Below are positions 25,496-33,779 of a stretch of 64,000 nucleotides of DNA, piece by piece. This stretch comes from Hymenobacter glacieicola (GTDB lineage: Bacteria > Bacteroidota > Bacteroidia > Cytophagales > Hymenobacteraceae). The first letter of the stretch is position 1, and every line of letters begins with the position of its first letter. The stretch lies in contig NZ_BMGS01000002.1 in assembly GCF_014640315.1 (NCBI RefSeq), forward strand, positions 531,313-595,312, in the 5' to 3' direction. Position numbers and translations under genes: made by a program. Below the pieces are notes generated by a model that saw only the letters and a list, made by a program, of their open reading frames with translations, made no database searches and was not told where the DNA came from.

Positions 25496-27487
25496 CTAGG
25501 CTTCCCGGCCCAGCCAGCGGAAGCAGCGCAGCAGCAGGGCCAGGTCGGTGCTGGCCTCGTACTCCTTGGCGTACAGCAGTTCCAGGCGGCGGCGGGTGGC
25601 GGCCGTCAGCGGGGCCGTGGTGCCCGGGGCGGCATCGGCGGCAGAAAGCACGGCCCGGGCCAGGCGGCGCGGGGCCGTGGCGTAGCGCAGCCCCACCCAG
25701 GTGCGCGAGCCGGCCAGCACCCGCAGGCAGTTACGCAGGAAGCCCAGCTTATGCTGCTGCGCCCATACTACCACCGGCGAGGCCAGCAGTAGCAGTAAAC
25801 TCACCAGAATATCGAGCAGGCGCTTGTTGCGAATCTGGGCCGGCCGGAACAGGTTCAGGGTAATGTCGAGGGTGTAGTAGTCGCCTGAGGAGTCTTTGCC
25901 CGAGCTGCCGATGATGTACTCACTACCCTGGGGCAAAATCTTGTACTCTACCGGCGGCTGGCGGTGCAGCTCCACCATCAGCCCGATAATCTGGCTGGCG
26001 GCCAGGTCGCGGCCGCAGAAAATCAGCTCGTTGAGGTTATAGATGCGAATAATATCGTCGAGCTGGCGCACTTCCCCGAGCAAGTCATCGGCCACCGGCG
26101 CGGCTTTAGCGGCGGAAGTGCCCGGCTCAATGTAACCGATAACCCGGGCCGGCGCCCCGGCGTGTTCCAGCAGGTGGCGCACCCGCTGGGCCTCTTCCGC
26201 CGAGCCCACAATAGCCACGTTTTTCTGGTGCTCGTCGGTGAGGCTGAAGCGGCGGTGCCGAATGAAGTTGGTGGCTACCCGGCGCAGAACCAAAGCCGCC
26301 ACAGCCCACACCCCGCCCAGCACAATCAGGGCTTTGGAAAAGCGCCAAGCGTCCAAGAAATTGCTGAACGCCGAAATCAAGACCGTGCCCACGAAGATGC
26401 CCCGCACAATGCGGCTGGCACGGGTGGGCTTGTCGTAGGCCCCGCTGAAAAAGGCCGAGAGCAGCCACACGCCCACGTACACGGGCACGGCCACTGCCAT
26501 GTAGTTATCCGGGTAGGGCCCGCGCACGTAGCGGTGGTTTTGCTCCCAGTAGGTTTTCAGGAAGTACATGCCCCCGTAAATCAGGCCGGCATCCAGCAGC
26601 ACGGGGGCGGCCTGCACCACCAACCGCTGGGCCACCGCCGCCCCGGCCCGCAGCCAGATGGCCAGATTTATCAGGAAGCTGAAGGCGCCCGCCCGGTTCG
26701 GGGCGAAGTGTTTGCGGGCAAAAATCACCATGGCCCGGTAGAACACGAACACGTAGTTCACGCTCGTGCGCTTGGTGCTCTCGCCCTTGTAGTGAATGAT
26801 GCGGGTGCCGGCAAAATAGTAGTTTTTCCAGCCGCCCTGCGTTAGCCGGTACGACAGGTCGATGTCCTCGCCGTACATGAAGTAGTCCTCGTCCAGCAGG
26901 CCCACTTGGTCCAGCGCGGCTTTGCGCATGAGCATAAAGGCCCCGCTGAGCACCTCAATTTCGTGGGTATGCTCTGGGCTCAGAAAGCCCAAATGGTAGC
27001 GGCCAAACCGCCGCGACTTCGGAAACAGCTTGGCCAGCCCGAATATCTTATAAAACGCCACCCAGGGGGTAGGCAGCCCGCGCTTGCTTTCCGGCAGAAA
27101 CATGCCCTGCCCGTCGAGCATCTTCACCCCCAGCCCGCCCGCGTCGGGGTGGGCGTCCATGAACTCGCAGCACAGCCGGAAGGTATCTTCCTCGACTACC
27201 GTGTCGGGGTTGAGCAGCAGCACGTACTGGCCGCGGGCCCGGCGCAGGGCCTGGTTGTTAGCCTTCGAGAAGCCGGGGTTGTCGTGGTTTTCGAGAAGGA
27301 TGACCTCCGGAAAACGGGCCTTCACCATGGCCACCGAGCCGTCCACGGAGTTGTTGTCCACCACGAACACCTCCACCGGCCGGCCCAGCTTTTCCACGGC
27401 CAGCCGCACCGACAGCAGCGCCTGCTCCAGAAAGTAGCAGACGTTATAGTTGACAATTACGACGGACAGGGCAACGGCAGACGGCAC
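25496..27487 (-). CDS. Family 2 glycosyltransferase fused to a truncated polyprenyl-phosphate sugar-transferase-like region
   Basis: A 663-aa chimera. Residues 1-250 are a GT-A fold: SVVIVNYN, VDNNSVDGS, NPGFSKANN, LLLNPDT and the acceptor-side EDIDLSYRL, all typical of rhamnosyl-like GT2 enzymes. About four membrane helices follow (roughly 280-420). A Rossmann CoA/NAD-binding-like domain (NVAIVGSAEEAQRV..VIGYI..NELIFCGRDL) comes next, as in the middle of WbaP/EpsL-type priming transferases. The usual catalytic domain is missing: after KRLLDILVSLLLLLASP only GFLRNCLRVLAGSRTWVGL remains. It probably makes exopolysaccharide or LPS. It lies upstream of the aminotransferase on the same strand. 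Confidence 0.85.
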   Translation of the reverse strand: MPSAVALSVVIVNYNVCYFLEQALLSVRLAVEKLGRPVEVFVVDNNSVDGSVAMVKARFPEVILLENHDNPGFSKANNQALRRARGQYVLLLNPDTVVEEDTFRLCCEFMDAHPDAGGLGVKMLDGQGMFLPESKRGLPTPWVAFYKIFGLAKLFPKSRRFGRYHLGFLSPEHTHEIEVLSGAFMLMRKAALDQVGLLDEDYFMYGEDIDLSYRLTQGGWKNYYFAGTRIIHYKGESTKRTSVNYVFVFYRAMVIFARKHFAPNRAGAFSFLINLAIWLRAGAAVAQRLVVQAAPVLLDAGLIYGGMYFLKTYWEQNHRYVRGPYPDNYMAVAVPVYVGVWLLSAFFSGAYDKPTRASRIVRGIFVGTVLISAFSNFLDAWRFSKALIVLGGVWAVAALVLRRVATNFIRHRRFSLTDEHQKNVAIVGSAEEAQRVRHLLEHAGAPARVIGYIEPGTSAAKAAPVADDLLGEVRQLDDIIRIYNLNELIFCGRDLAASQIIGLMVELHRQPPVEYKILPQGSEYIIGSSGKDSSGDYYTLDITLNLFRPAQIRNKRLLDILVSLLLLLASPVVVWAQQHKLGFLRNCLRVLAGSRTWVGLRYATAPRRLARAVLSAADAAPGTTAPLTAATRRRLELLYAKEYEASTDLALLLRCFRWLGREA

Positions 27488-27615
27488 GGGCGCAGAGCAG
27501 GAAAGGCCGCGAAAGGTAAGCAGACTCTCCCTGTTCTAAGAACCCCGCAAGCAGCAAGGGTGGTTTTGAGCCAATAAAGCTGCTTTCCGGTTGAGCTAGT
27601 ATTTACCTGGCAACG

Positions 27616-27647
27616 AAAAAGCCCTACCTCTCCAGGTAGGGCTTTCT
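27616..27647. terminator. Terminator between recR and the glycosyltransferase gene
   Basis: A 12-bp perfect stem, AAAGCCCTACCT (27618-27629) against AGGTAGGGCTTT (27634-27645), separates recR from the downstream glycosyltransferase gene. Confidence 0.75.
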
Positions 27648-27669
27648 GCTGCGTATCCATTCAGGACGA

Positions 27670-28284
27670 TTACCGCGCCTGGCGCTGGCGCTCCACAATA
27701 CTGCGGCCCAGGGTAATTTCGTCGGCATATTCCAGCTCGCCGCCCATGGGAATGCCGCGGGCAATGGTGCTCACATTCAGCTCGGGCAGGTCGCGGAGCT
27801 TGCGTGAGAGGTAAAAAGCCGTGGTGTCGCCTTCCATGGTAGGGCTGATGGCCAGGATTACCTCCCGGATTTCGGAGCCTTCCTTCGTGACGCGCTCCAC
27901 CAGGGAATCAATGGTCAGATCAGACGGCCCGATGCCTTCAATGGGCGAAATGACGCCACCCAGCACGTGGTACATGCCCTGGTATTGGGCCGTATTTTCA
28001 ATGGCAATAACGTCGCGGATGTCCGACACCACGCACACCGTGCTCTGGTCGCGCAGTTGGTTGGCGCAGATGCTGCACTCCGGCGTATCAGAAATATTGT
28101 GGCAAGTGTCGCAGTAACGAATTTCGAAGCGCATTTTGGCCAGGGCCTCCGCCAGAGTAGCGGTGGTGTCGGCTTCGGCCTTGAGCAGGTGCAAGGCCAG
28201 CCGCAGGGCCGTTTTCTTGCCTACTCCGGGCAGCTTCGATAACTCGCCAACGGCGCTTTCTATCAGTTTGGAAGGAAATTCCAT
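27670..28284 (-). CDS. recR: Recombination protein RecR
   Basis: A 204-aa protein of full family length. The helix-hairpin-helix segment LSKLPGVGKKTALRLALHLL is followed by the zinc finger with Cys58, Cys61, Cys70 and Cys73 (YCDTCHNISDTPECSIC). The Toprim domain has VCVVSDIRDVIAIENT and ISPTMEGDTTAFYL. RecR works with RecO and RecF to load RecA at gaps. No dnaX or ybaB neighbour is present. It follows clpS on the same strand, separated by a GTCAT-type palindrome. Confidence 0.96.
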   Translation of the reverse strand: MEFPSKLIESAVGELSKLPGVGKKTALRLALHLLKAEADTTATLAEALAKMRFEIRYCDTCHNISDTPECSICANQLRDQSTVCVVSDIRDVIAIENTAQYQGMYHVLGGVISPIEGIGPSDLTIDSLVERVTKEGSEIREVILAISPTMEGDTTAFYLSRKLRDLPELNVSTIARGIPMGGELEYADEITLGRSIVERQRQAR

Positions 28285-28309
28285 TCAGGTCGGGAAGAGG
28301 GTAAAAGAA

Positions 28310-28401
28310 CTGTCATCCAGGGCGCGCGCTGGTTGATCAGGCAGCCTGTTTTTAAACAACAATTGCCGCCTGATAGGTCCGTCGCAAACGCAGGATGACA
28401 G
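28310..28401. repeat. GTCAT-type palindrome, copy 4
   Basis: CTGTCATCC (28310-28318) and GGATGACAG (28393-28401) are perfect outer arms. Inside, ATCAGGCAGC is mirrored by GCCGCCTGAT. A T-run follows. It lies between clpS and recR. Confidence 0.8.
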
Positions 28402-28423
28402 ATTTTTTCAGCCGATAAACAGG

Positions 28424-28705
28424 CTACACTACGTCGGCCGAAATGCCCCGGTCGTGGATGGCGGTGCACATGCTTGCCAGTTCGTCGTAGGCGCCGTGCT
28501 TTACCGTGCACTGCCCTTTGTAATGAATAAGCAAGGTGCACTGCTCGGCCTGCTCCGGCTGGTGGCCGCACACGTCCATGAGCGTTTTGATGACGTGGTC
28601 GAACGTATTGATGTCGTCGTTGTACACGACCAAGTCGCGGACGTCAATGGTTTCTTCCAGGAGCAGAACGTCCTCGTCGTACTCGATTTGCGGTTTGCTG
28701 TTCAT
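28424..28705 (-). CDS. clpS: ATP-dependent Clp protease adaptor ClpS
   Basis: A 93-aa protein with the ClpS core: LVVYNDDINTFDHVIKTLMDVCGH, then QAEQCTLLIHYKGQCTVKHG. ClpS delivers N-degron substrates to ClpAP/ClpCP. The binding pocket Asn-Asp and the Met/Leu positions are in the first motif; the C-terminal half is complete. The ATG at 28705 is preferred because the longer ORF crosses the -7 element at 28710-28717, which sits so close that the message may be leaderless. Confidence 0.93.
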   Translation of the reverse strand: MNSKPQIEYDEDVLLLEETIDVRDLVVYNDDINTFDHVIKTLMDVCGHQPEQAEQCTLLIHYKGQCTVKHGAYDELASMCTAIHDRGISADVV

Positions 28706-28709
28706 GGCA

Positions 28710-28717
28710 CAAAAATA
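28710..28717 (-). promoter_or_regulatory. Bacteroidota -7 element abutting clpS
   Basis: On the minus strand TATTTTTG ends five bases before the clpS ATG, so the start site of transcription would fall on or beside the start codon. Confidence 0.55.
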
Positions 28718-29061
28718 CGGAGAAGCAACCAAAAAGCCGGATTTCATCGTCCCGACTGGCCTCGTATAACCTGCTAAGACGCTGAATCGTTTCCGCAGCC
28801 TGGAAAGTTTGCTTTAGAAGCCGCTGCTGCCCCTATGTAAATCAAAATGAATAAGATACGTACAGTAGCAACCCTATCACCTTTACTGGCTTTTGTTTTC
28901 GCTACGTTTAGGTTATGAGCCGCTGACAGCTAGCAAGGTCATACGTAGGACAAAGGAAAGCAAAACAGTAACCGGGCTGCCAACGTCTACGCTAGTGCTG
29001 ATTCCTATCTGCGCCGTTTCCGGGCTACTTTTGACTTTTATCTGCCGCCTACCCCTGTTCC
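28718..29061. other. Intergenic gap with a possible 23-aa hydrophobic micro-ORF
   Basis: This gap has no convincing normal-size gene. An ATG at 28847 opens a 23-codon frame (to 28918) reading MNKIRTVATL.. that looks like a free signal peptide. A second frame (28893-29111) runs through the promoter and start of the next gene and is probably spurious. Confidence 0.35.
29026..29033 (+). promoter_or_regulatory. Bacteroidota -7 element
   Basis: TACTTTTG matches TAnnTTTG and lies 28 bases before the ATG at 29062. Confidence 0.5.
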
Positions 29062-29619
29062 ATGCCCGTCCCGTCTGCCGAATTCAAGCGTGCCCTCAAA
29101 CGTTTATCTGACAAGGAAAAGGAAACCTTGCTGCTGCGGGCAGCCCGTCGCGACGCTGAGCTGTACGATACGCTGTGCTTTGAGCTGCTGCCGGAGGTAA
29201 CCAGTGAAACCGTGTTTGAGCAGGCCTCTGACCAGATTCACGAGCTATTTGCCGTGGGTGCTACCGGCCGCCTGCTTAACCGTAGCCTTACCAAAGCCCT
29301 GCAGAAAGCCACCAAGGAAGTAGCCCGCGCCCGCCGCATCACCAAGGATAAGCGCCTGGAGGTAGACCTCAACTTATTTACCTTGCGCCACATTTTCGAG
29401 AACTATACGGGCCAGTTTGAGAGTGTGTACGCCGGGTTTTACACCAGCACGGCCCGGCTGGCGGCGCGCACCGCTCAGCTGATTCTGCAAAACCTGCACG
29501 AGGATTTGTGGCTGGAATACAAGGCAGAAATGGATGATTTCTTGCAACAGCTGCACGCCCGCGCCAAAAGCCGCAGTCTGAAATTTGAGCTACCGCGGGA
29601 GCTGGAGCTACCAGAGTAA
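29062..29619 (+). CDS. Conserved-looking helical protein, unknown function
   Basis: A 185-aa soluble, highly charged, almost entirely helical protein. It begins with a Lys/Arg/Glu-rich segment (FKRALKRLSDKEKETLLLRAARRDAELYD). A middle region with KALQKATKEVARARRITKDKR follows, and it ends with a proline-containing acidic tail. There is no signal peptide or membrane helix. I do not recognise a family. Its own promoter and good codon use argue that it is real. Confidence 0.65.
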   Translation: MPVPSAEFKRALKRLSDKEKETLLLRAARRDAELYDTLCFELLPEVTSETVFEQASDQIHELFAVGATGRLLNRSLTKALQKATKEVARARRITKDKRLEVDLNLFTLRHIFENYTGQFESVYAGFYTSTARLAARTAQLILQNLHEDLWLEYKAEMDDFLQQLHARAKSRSLKFELPRELELPE

Positions 29620-29806
29620 AACCGTTTTGCCAACACGTAGGAGAAAAACGGAAGGCTGGCCATTCATCTTACCCAGGCCGGTTTATAGTACGACATGAAG
29701 CAAGTTATAATGTGCTGTAGTTCAGCATTTCCGATAAAGTTCTGGACTTAGAGAAGATAATTCATAATTCTTTCATTTCCAGCATACAGCACGTGCACGA
29801 GACCAA

Positions 29807-29814
29807 TAGCTTTG
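29807..29814 (+). promoter_or_regulatory. Bacteroidota -7 element for the broken lipoprotein gene
   Basis: TAGCTTTG matches TAnnTTTG and lies 53 bases before the ATG at 29868. Confidence 0.45.
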
Positions 29815-29867
29815 TTGAGCAAGCCAAGATTTGACTTAGCGCAAAGCCGTTTCAGTTCACTTATTCT

Positions 29868-30587
29868 ATGAAAAAAACTCTTTACCCATTTTGCGGCTGT
29901 GGCCTCAGCTACGGTGCTCCTATCCAGCTGTGCTGGCAGTTACTCTGCTATCCGTCCTGAGCGTATCAGCTCCTACCAAGCCAGCAATGTGGCCGGGGCA
30001 CCCGTCGATTTTAGCTACCGCTACAGCGCCCTACTCAACGGCGGCTCAAATAGAAATACGTCAAGAAGGAGCGCAAGCAGGGCTATCAAGTGGTGGCTGT
30101 GCAAATTAAGAATAACACCGGAGCCGATCTTAATTTCTCCCGCGACCTGGAATTAACCTTCAGTGACCGGCCCATTATGCCTGTGCCGTCGGTGCAGGCT
30201 GCCAACGACTTGAAGCAGGGCGTGGCCATCTATCTGCTGTATGTGCTGGGTATTGGGCAAATTGGCGGCACCCGTGACCCCTACACTGGACAGACAACCG
30301 GCGGCACATTGTTTCCCTGGGGTCCTTTTGTGGCAGCTGGCAACATTATCGGGGCTAGCTCGGCCAATAAAAACATGCGCAACGAATTCACCAAGTATGA
30401 CCTCACCAACAAGGTAATTCATCCTGGCGAAACCGTATACGGCATTGTAGCCCTGCGCGAAACCGGGGTAGCGCCCCTCAAACTTACGCTACGCAACGGC
30501 GCTGCCGTAACGCCCGTGCCTACTCAGGCTCCTACTTCGGCGCCGGCTGCCAGCCCGGCCCCAACCAGCACCAGTGGCGGACATTAG
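29868..30587 (+). pseudogene. Lipoprotein gene broken by two homopolymer indels
   Basis: The ATG at 29868 reads into a stop after about 30 codons because A7 at 29871-29877 is one base too long. With A6 the frame gives MKKLFTHFAAVASATVLLSSC, a textbook lipoprotein signal. That frame is lost again at AAA 30054-30056, where a fourth A would yield NRKYVKKERKQGYQVVAVQI and restore the frame used to 30587. The restored protein would be about 239 aa, with a hydrophobic segment (GQIGGTRDPY..LFPWGPFVAAGNIIGASS) and a Pro/Ala/Thr tail. Function unknown. Either a decayed gene, slippage-based phase variation, or two sequencing errors. Confidence 0.75.
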
Positions 30588-30613
30588 GCCTCGGCGACGA
30601 CGCTATTTAACGC

Positions 30614-30658
30614 TAAAAGAAAACCCCTGCCGGCGCTGCCAGCGGGGGTTTTCTTTTA
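30614..30658. terminator. Terminator between convergent lipoprotein and yceI genes
   Basis: TAAAAGAAAACCCC (30614-30627) and GGGGTTTTCTTTTA (30645-30658) form a perfect 14-bp stem. Confidence 0.85.
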
Positions 30659-30672
30659 CCAAAGCTCAAGAA

Positions 30673-31320
30673 TTACTTCTTGGCAATGACGTTGAAGCTC
30701 ATGGTGAATTCGTCCATGATGGCTTTGTCGCCGATGCTCTCGAAGAACGACTTCGAGCCGTACTTGATGTCGTACTTGGTACGGTCGATGGTAGCGGTGC
30801 CGCTGGCCGAAGCCACGCCGTTTTTCACGCCCACTTTGGCAGGGAAGGAAATCGGCTTGGTGATGCCTTTAATGGTCAGGTCGCCGTTTACGGTAGCGTT
30901 GTTACCGTTCGCATCGCCTTTGAGCGGGGTCAGGCTGGTGATTTTGAAGGTTGAGGTGGGGTTCTTGTCGATGCTGAAGAAGTCCTCGGAACGCAGGTGG
31001 CCCACCAGCTTGCCGTTGTACTCCTGCTCCTTGATGTCTTCCACTTTCAGGGAGTTCATATCCACCACGAAAGTACCACCTACAATCTGGTTGCCGCGCA
31101 CGAGCACATTGCCATCCTTAAACTGGATGTTGCCGTTGTGCTGGCCCGTTACTTTTTTGCCTACCCAGCCCAAGGTGCTTAGCTGGGGCTGCACGGCGTA
31201 AGCCACACTGGCCGCTTTCTCAGTGCCGGGATTGGTTTTCTTCACGGCGGGCTTCTGAGCGAAAGCCGGAGCGGCGAACAGGGAGGCAGCCAGCAGGGCT
31301 GGCAGAATCATTTTTTTCAT
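30673..31320 (-). CDS. YceI family periplasmic protein
   Basis: A 215-aa exported protein with a signal peptide ending about AFA (residue 21). The YceI lipocalin-like barrel follows: LSTLGWVGKKVTGQHNGNI, GGTFVVDMNSLKVED, KLVGHLRSEDFFSIDKNPTSTF and GDLTIKGITKPISFP. YceI proteins bind isoprenoid or other lipophilic molecules in the periplasm. It follows the marR-like gene by 48 bases in the same direction and is probably under its control. Confidence 0.93.
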   Translation of the reverse strand: MKKMILPALLAASLFAAPAFAQKPAVKKTNPGTEKAASVAYAVQPQLSTLGWVGKKVTGQHNGNIQFKDGNVLVRGNQIVGGTFVVDMNSLKVEDIKEQEYNGKLVGHLRSEDFFSIDKNPTSTFKITSLTPLKGDANGNNATVNGDLTIKGITKPISFPAKVGVKNGVASASGTATIDRTKYDIKYGSKSFFESIGDKAIMDEFTMSFNVIAKK

Positions 31321-31368
31321 GACGTAAAAGCAAAAAGGGAATAGGGAAATCGAAAGAAACTGAAACCG

Positions 31369-31818
31369 TCAGTCGCGGACTTTATCGAGGAGGGCGCTGA
31401 GTTGCGCGGCCTCCTGCGGGGTAAGGTTATGCAAGCCTATGTGCTGGGAATCCATCAGGGCATCTAAGCGCTGCAGCAGCTCCAGACCGGCTTCCGTAAT
31501 GCGGATGTCAACGGCCCGGCGGTTGCTAGGGCATACTTTGCGGGTCACCAACTGCTTGGTTTCCAGCTTATCGACAATGCGAGAGGCATTACTGGTTTTG
31601 TCCAACATGCGCTCAATCAGCAGATTGACCGTGGCCGGCTTGGGGTGCTGGCCGCGCAGAATGCGTAAAATGTTAAATTGAGGCAGGGTCAGGCCGTATT
31701 CCTTGAACTTGGCACTCTGGCGCAGCTGCAACCATCCGGCCGTAAAAATCAGATTGATATAGGCTTTCTGAAAATCGTCCTTGAAGGCTGGTTGCTTGAT
31801 TTCGTCTTCTATCTTCAT
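31369..31818 (-). CDS. MarR family transcriptional regulator
   Basis: A regulator of about 149 aa starting MKIEDEIKQPAF. The winged-helix core runs from GLTLPQFNILRILRG through VNLLIERMLDKTSNASRIVDKLETKQLVTRKV to the wing RRAVDIRITEAGLELL. MarR proteins respond to small ligands or oxidation and often repress an adjacent gene, here yceI. I prefer the start at 31818; upstream ATGs (31827, 31866) would place the start inside a palindrome at 31854-31863 that is likely operator. Confidence 0.9.
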   Translation of the reverse strand: MKIEDEIKQPAFKDDFQKAYINLIFTAGWLQLRQSAKFKEYGLTLPQFNILRILRGQHPKPATVNLLIERMLDKTSNASRIVDKLETKQLVTRKVCPSNRRAVDIRITEAGLELLQRLDALMDSQHIGLHNLTPQEAAQLSALLDKVRD

Positions 31819-31853
31819 GAGTTGCATAGCAAGGCTGAATGACGCTGCAAATA

Positions 31854-31880
31854 TATGTACATACATTTAATGTTGCAACA
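31854..31880. promoter_or_regulatory. Candidate MarR operator: two adjacent palindromes
   Basis: TATGTACATA (31854-31863) and TGTTGCAACA (31871-31880) are perfect 10-base palindromes spaced 17 bases centre to centre, just upstream of the marR-like gene. Autoregulation of marR-yceI is inferred. Confidence 0.5.
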
Positions 31881-32013
31881 CCAGTAGCCTTATTTCTTCA
31901 AAAATAGCTACTCTCGGTCTTCCTTGGTTCAGGTGCACGGTTAAGCTGCCGGAGTGAACACCAGCGGGTAAACCGCGTAAATAGGCGGAAACCTCTCTCC
32001 TACCCTATTTGCC

Positions 32014-32595
32014 ATGAAGAACTTCGTGCTCTTGCCCGCCCTGTCCCTAAGCCTGTTGATGGCCTCAGTGGCCACTGCCCAAACCAGCTCCGGATCCACG
32101 GTAGCTGGTCCGGTTGCCACGGCCCCTTCCGACCGTTTTGTCATGCAAAACGGTGAGGTGGTGCTGGTGCAAGGCAAACGCCCAACGCCTCTTAACAAAA
32201 ACGTGCTGCTCTCCAACGGCACTAAGATTAACTATAAGAGCGGCATTGTGGAGCTGCCAGGCGGCAAAATCACCACCCTGAAAGAGGGTGACTACGTGCG
32301 CCCTAATGGCGACATCGTGTTTGCTACCCCTGCCAGCGCGGCCCAGGCCCGCGGCGACAACTCCGTACCTGCCGGAGCCAAGTTCGAAACCTACCTGGAC
32401 CCGCGCCCGGCTCCTTCCACCCCGGCGGCCATGGAATCCCGCCTGTCGGAGATGAACACGAAAATCAGCCTGATGGCGGAGAAGATTCAGCTGCTCAACC
32501 AGAAAATCAGCCTCCTGACCAACAACAGCCAGCGCCCGGCCGATACGGCAGCCCTAGACAAGCAGATCCAGGCCATTGATGCCAAGCTGAAATAA
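32014..32595 (+). CDS. DUF6799-domain exported protein
   Basis: A 193-aa exported protein. The signal peptide is cleaved near ATAQ (residue 23). Two DUF6799-like units follow: RFVMQNGEVVLVQGKRPTPL with VLLSNGTKINYKSGIVELPGG, and a KEGDYVRPNGDIV segment. The C-terminal third is a coiled coil (SRLSEMNTKISLMAEKIQLL then QIQAIDAKLK). The family is common in Hymenobacter and has no known function. It ends in a very strong palindrome. Confidence 0.8.
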   Translation: MKNFVLLPALSLSLLMASVATAQTSSGSTVAGPVATAPSDRFVMQNGEVVLVQGKRPTPLNKNVLLSNGTKINYKSGIVELPGGKITTLKEGDYVRPNGDIVFATPASAAQARGDNSVPAGAKFETYLDPRPAPSTPAAMESRLSEMNTKISLMAEKIQLLNQKISLLTNNSQRPADTAALDKQIQAIDAKLK

Positions 32596-32602
32596 GCTAG
32601 TT

Positions 32603-32651
32603 GAAACGGCACCGGCCCGCTGAACAGTGTTCAGCGGGCCGGTGCCGTTTC
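32603..32651. terminator. Bidirectional terminator, 24-bp perfect arms
   Basis: Arms 32603-32626 and 32628-32651 are perfect reverse complements around a single base; the structure closes convergent genes ending at 32595 and 32665. Confidence 0.85.
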
Positions 32652-32664
32652 GGACCTGGCCGGC

Positions 32665-33669
32665 CTACTTGGCAACCAAATGGCCCTGCGTTTCCTGCAC
32701 CAGTCCAAACGGCTCGTCCCGCACCACCAGGAAGCCGTCCAAGTCGCAGACGTCGGCCAGGGAGCTTACCTGCAGGGCCGACCAGATGCCCAGGGAAGTT
32801 TCTACCATGCAGCCGAGCATGGTTTGCAGCCCGTGGCGGCGCGTTTCGCGCAGAATCCGCAGGCCATTGAAGTAGCCGCCAGCTTTCATCAGCTTCATGT
32901 TTACCCCGTCGAACTGGCGGGCAATGTCGGCGAAGTCAGCCTCATCCGTCACCGATTCGTCGGCGAATACGGGCGTACCCAGGCGGCCTTTCAGGTAGCG
33001 GTAATCGTCGGCACGGGCGGCGGGCAGGGGCTGTTCGAGCAGGCGCACCTGCAGGCCAGGCAGGGCCCGAATGGCTTCCCAGCTTTGGAGCAGGCTGTCG
33101 GCGTCGGGCCAGGCCTCGTTGCCGTCGATAAGCAGTTCGCGGCCGGGCAGCAGGCGGGTTACCTCGCGCAGCAACTCCACCGCCCCTTCGCGGTTCACCT
33201 TGATTTTGAGCCAGGGAAAGCGCCCCAGATTCTGCTCCCGCACAAAATCAGCCACCTTGCCCGGCTCCATGATGGGCAGGGTCATGGCCGTGGGCACCTG
33301 CTGGGCCGGCGGCGCCAGCCCGAGCCACTGGGCCACCGACTGCTGCTGCCGGCTGGCTTCCCAGTGCACCCAAGCCGATTCTAGGGCAAACCGCAGGGCG
33401 TGGGCCGGCGGGCGGGCCGCCAGAAAGTCCGTCAGCTCAGGCAGGGTAGCACACTGGCTGAGCCCAGCCGCCTGGAGCTGCTCAAACTCAGCCTGCAAGC
33501 CCTCCGGCGTTTCACCGTAACGAACGTTGGGCGCGGCTTCGCCCATTCCGCTGGCCTGGGCATCTACCACGCGCACAATCAGGTTGGTTTTGGCGTCGGA
33601 GGCATTGCGGGAGATTTTCCAGGTGTAGCGCAAGGGTAGCGGCAGGGAGGTAAGCGTCCAGGTGGGCAT
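32665..33669 (-). CDS. Enolase-superfamily dipeptide epimerase (L-Ala-D/L-Glu epimerase-like)
   Basis: A 334-aa muconate-lactonizing-subgroup enzyme. The proton-abstracting lysine lies in FPWLKIKVN (KxK). The metal ligands follow in LLIDGNEAW, RLLEQPL and VFADESV, and the second lysine sits in GVNMKLMKAGG. This residue set matches Ala-Glu epimerases used in murein-peptide recycling, and it fits the size (about 330-350 aa). Specificity could differ. It is divergent from the gltP-like symporter, with no co-directional partner. Confidence 0.88.
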   Translation of the reverse strand: MPTWTLTSLPLPLRYTWKISRNASDAKTNLIVRVVDAQASGMGEAAPNVRYGETPEGLQAEFEQLQAAGLSQCATLPELTDFLAARPPAHALRFALESAWVHWEASRQQQSVAQWLGLAPPAQQVPTAMTLPIMEPGKVADFVREQNLGRFPWLKIKVNREGAVELLREVTRLLPGRELLIDGNEAWPDADSLLQSWEAIRALPGLQVRLLEQPLPAARADDYRYLKGRLGTPVFADESVTDEADFADIARQFDGVNMKLMKAGGYFNGLRILRETRRHGLQTMLGCMVETSLGIWSALQVSSLADVCDLDGFLVVRDEPFGLVQETQGHLVAK

Positions 33670-33779
33670 AAGCGGCAGGAAAGCAAAGTTTGGCGGAAGA
33701 TAACGCGCAAATCAGGTTTACTTCGCCGCAAGAGTACGCGTACGCAGCCACCATTTGGGGCCGTTTTGGCAGGTCAGCA

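Noticed and set aside
28893..29111. A 72-codon ORF overlapping the promoter and start of the 29062 gene
   Set aside because: It runs through a -7 element and into a well-supported gene in another frame.
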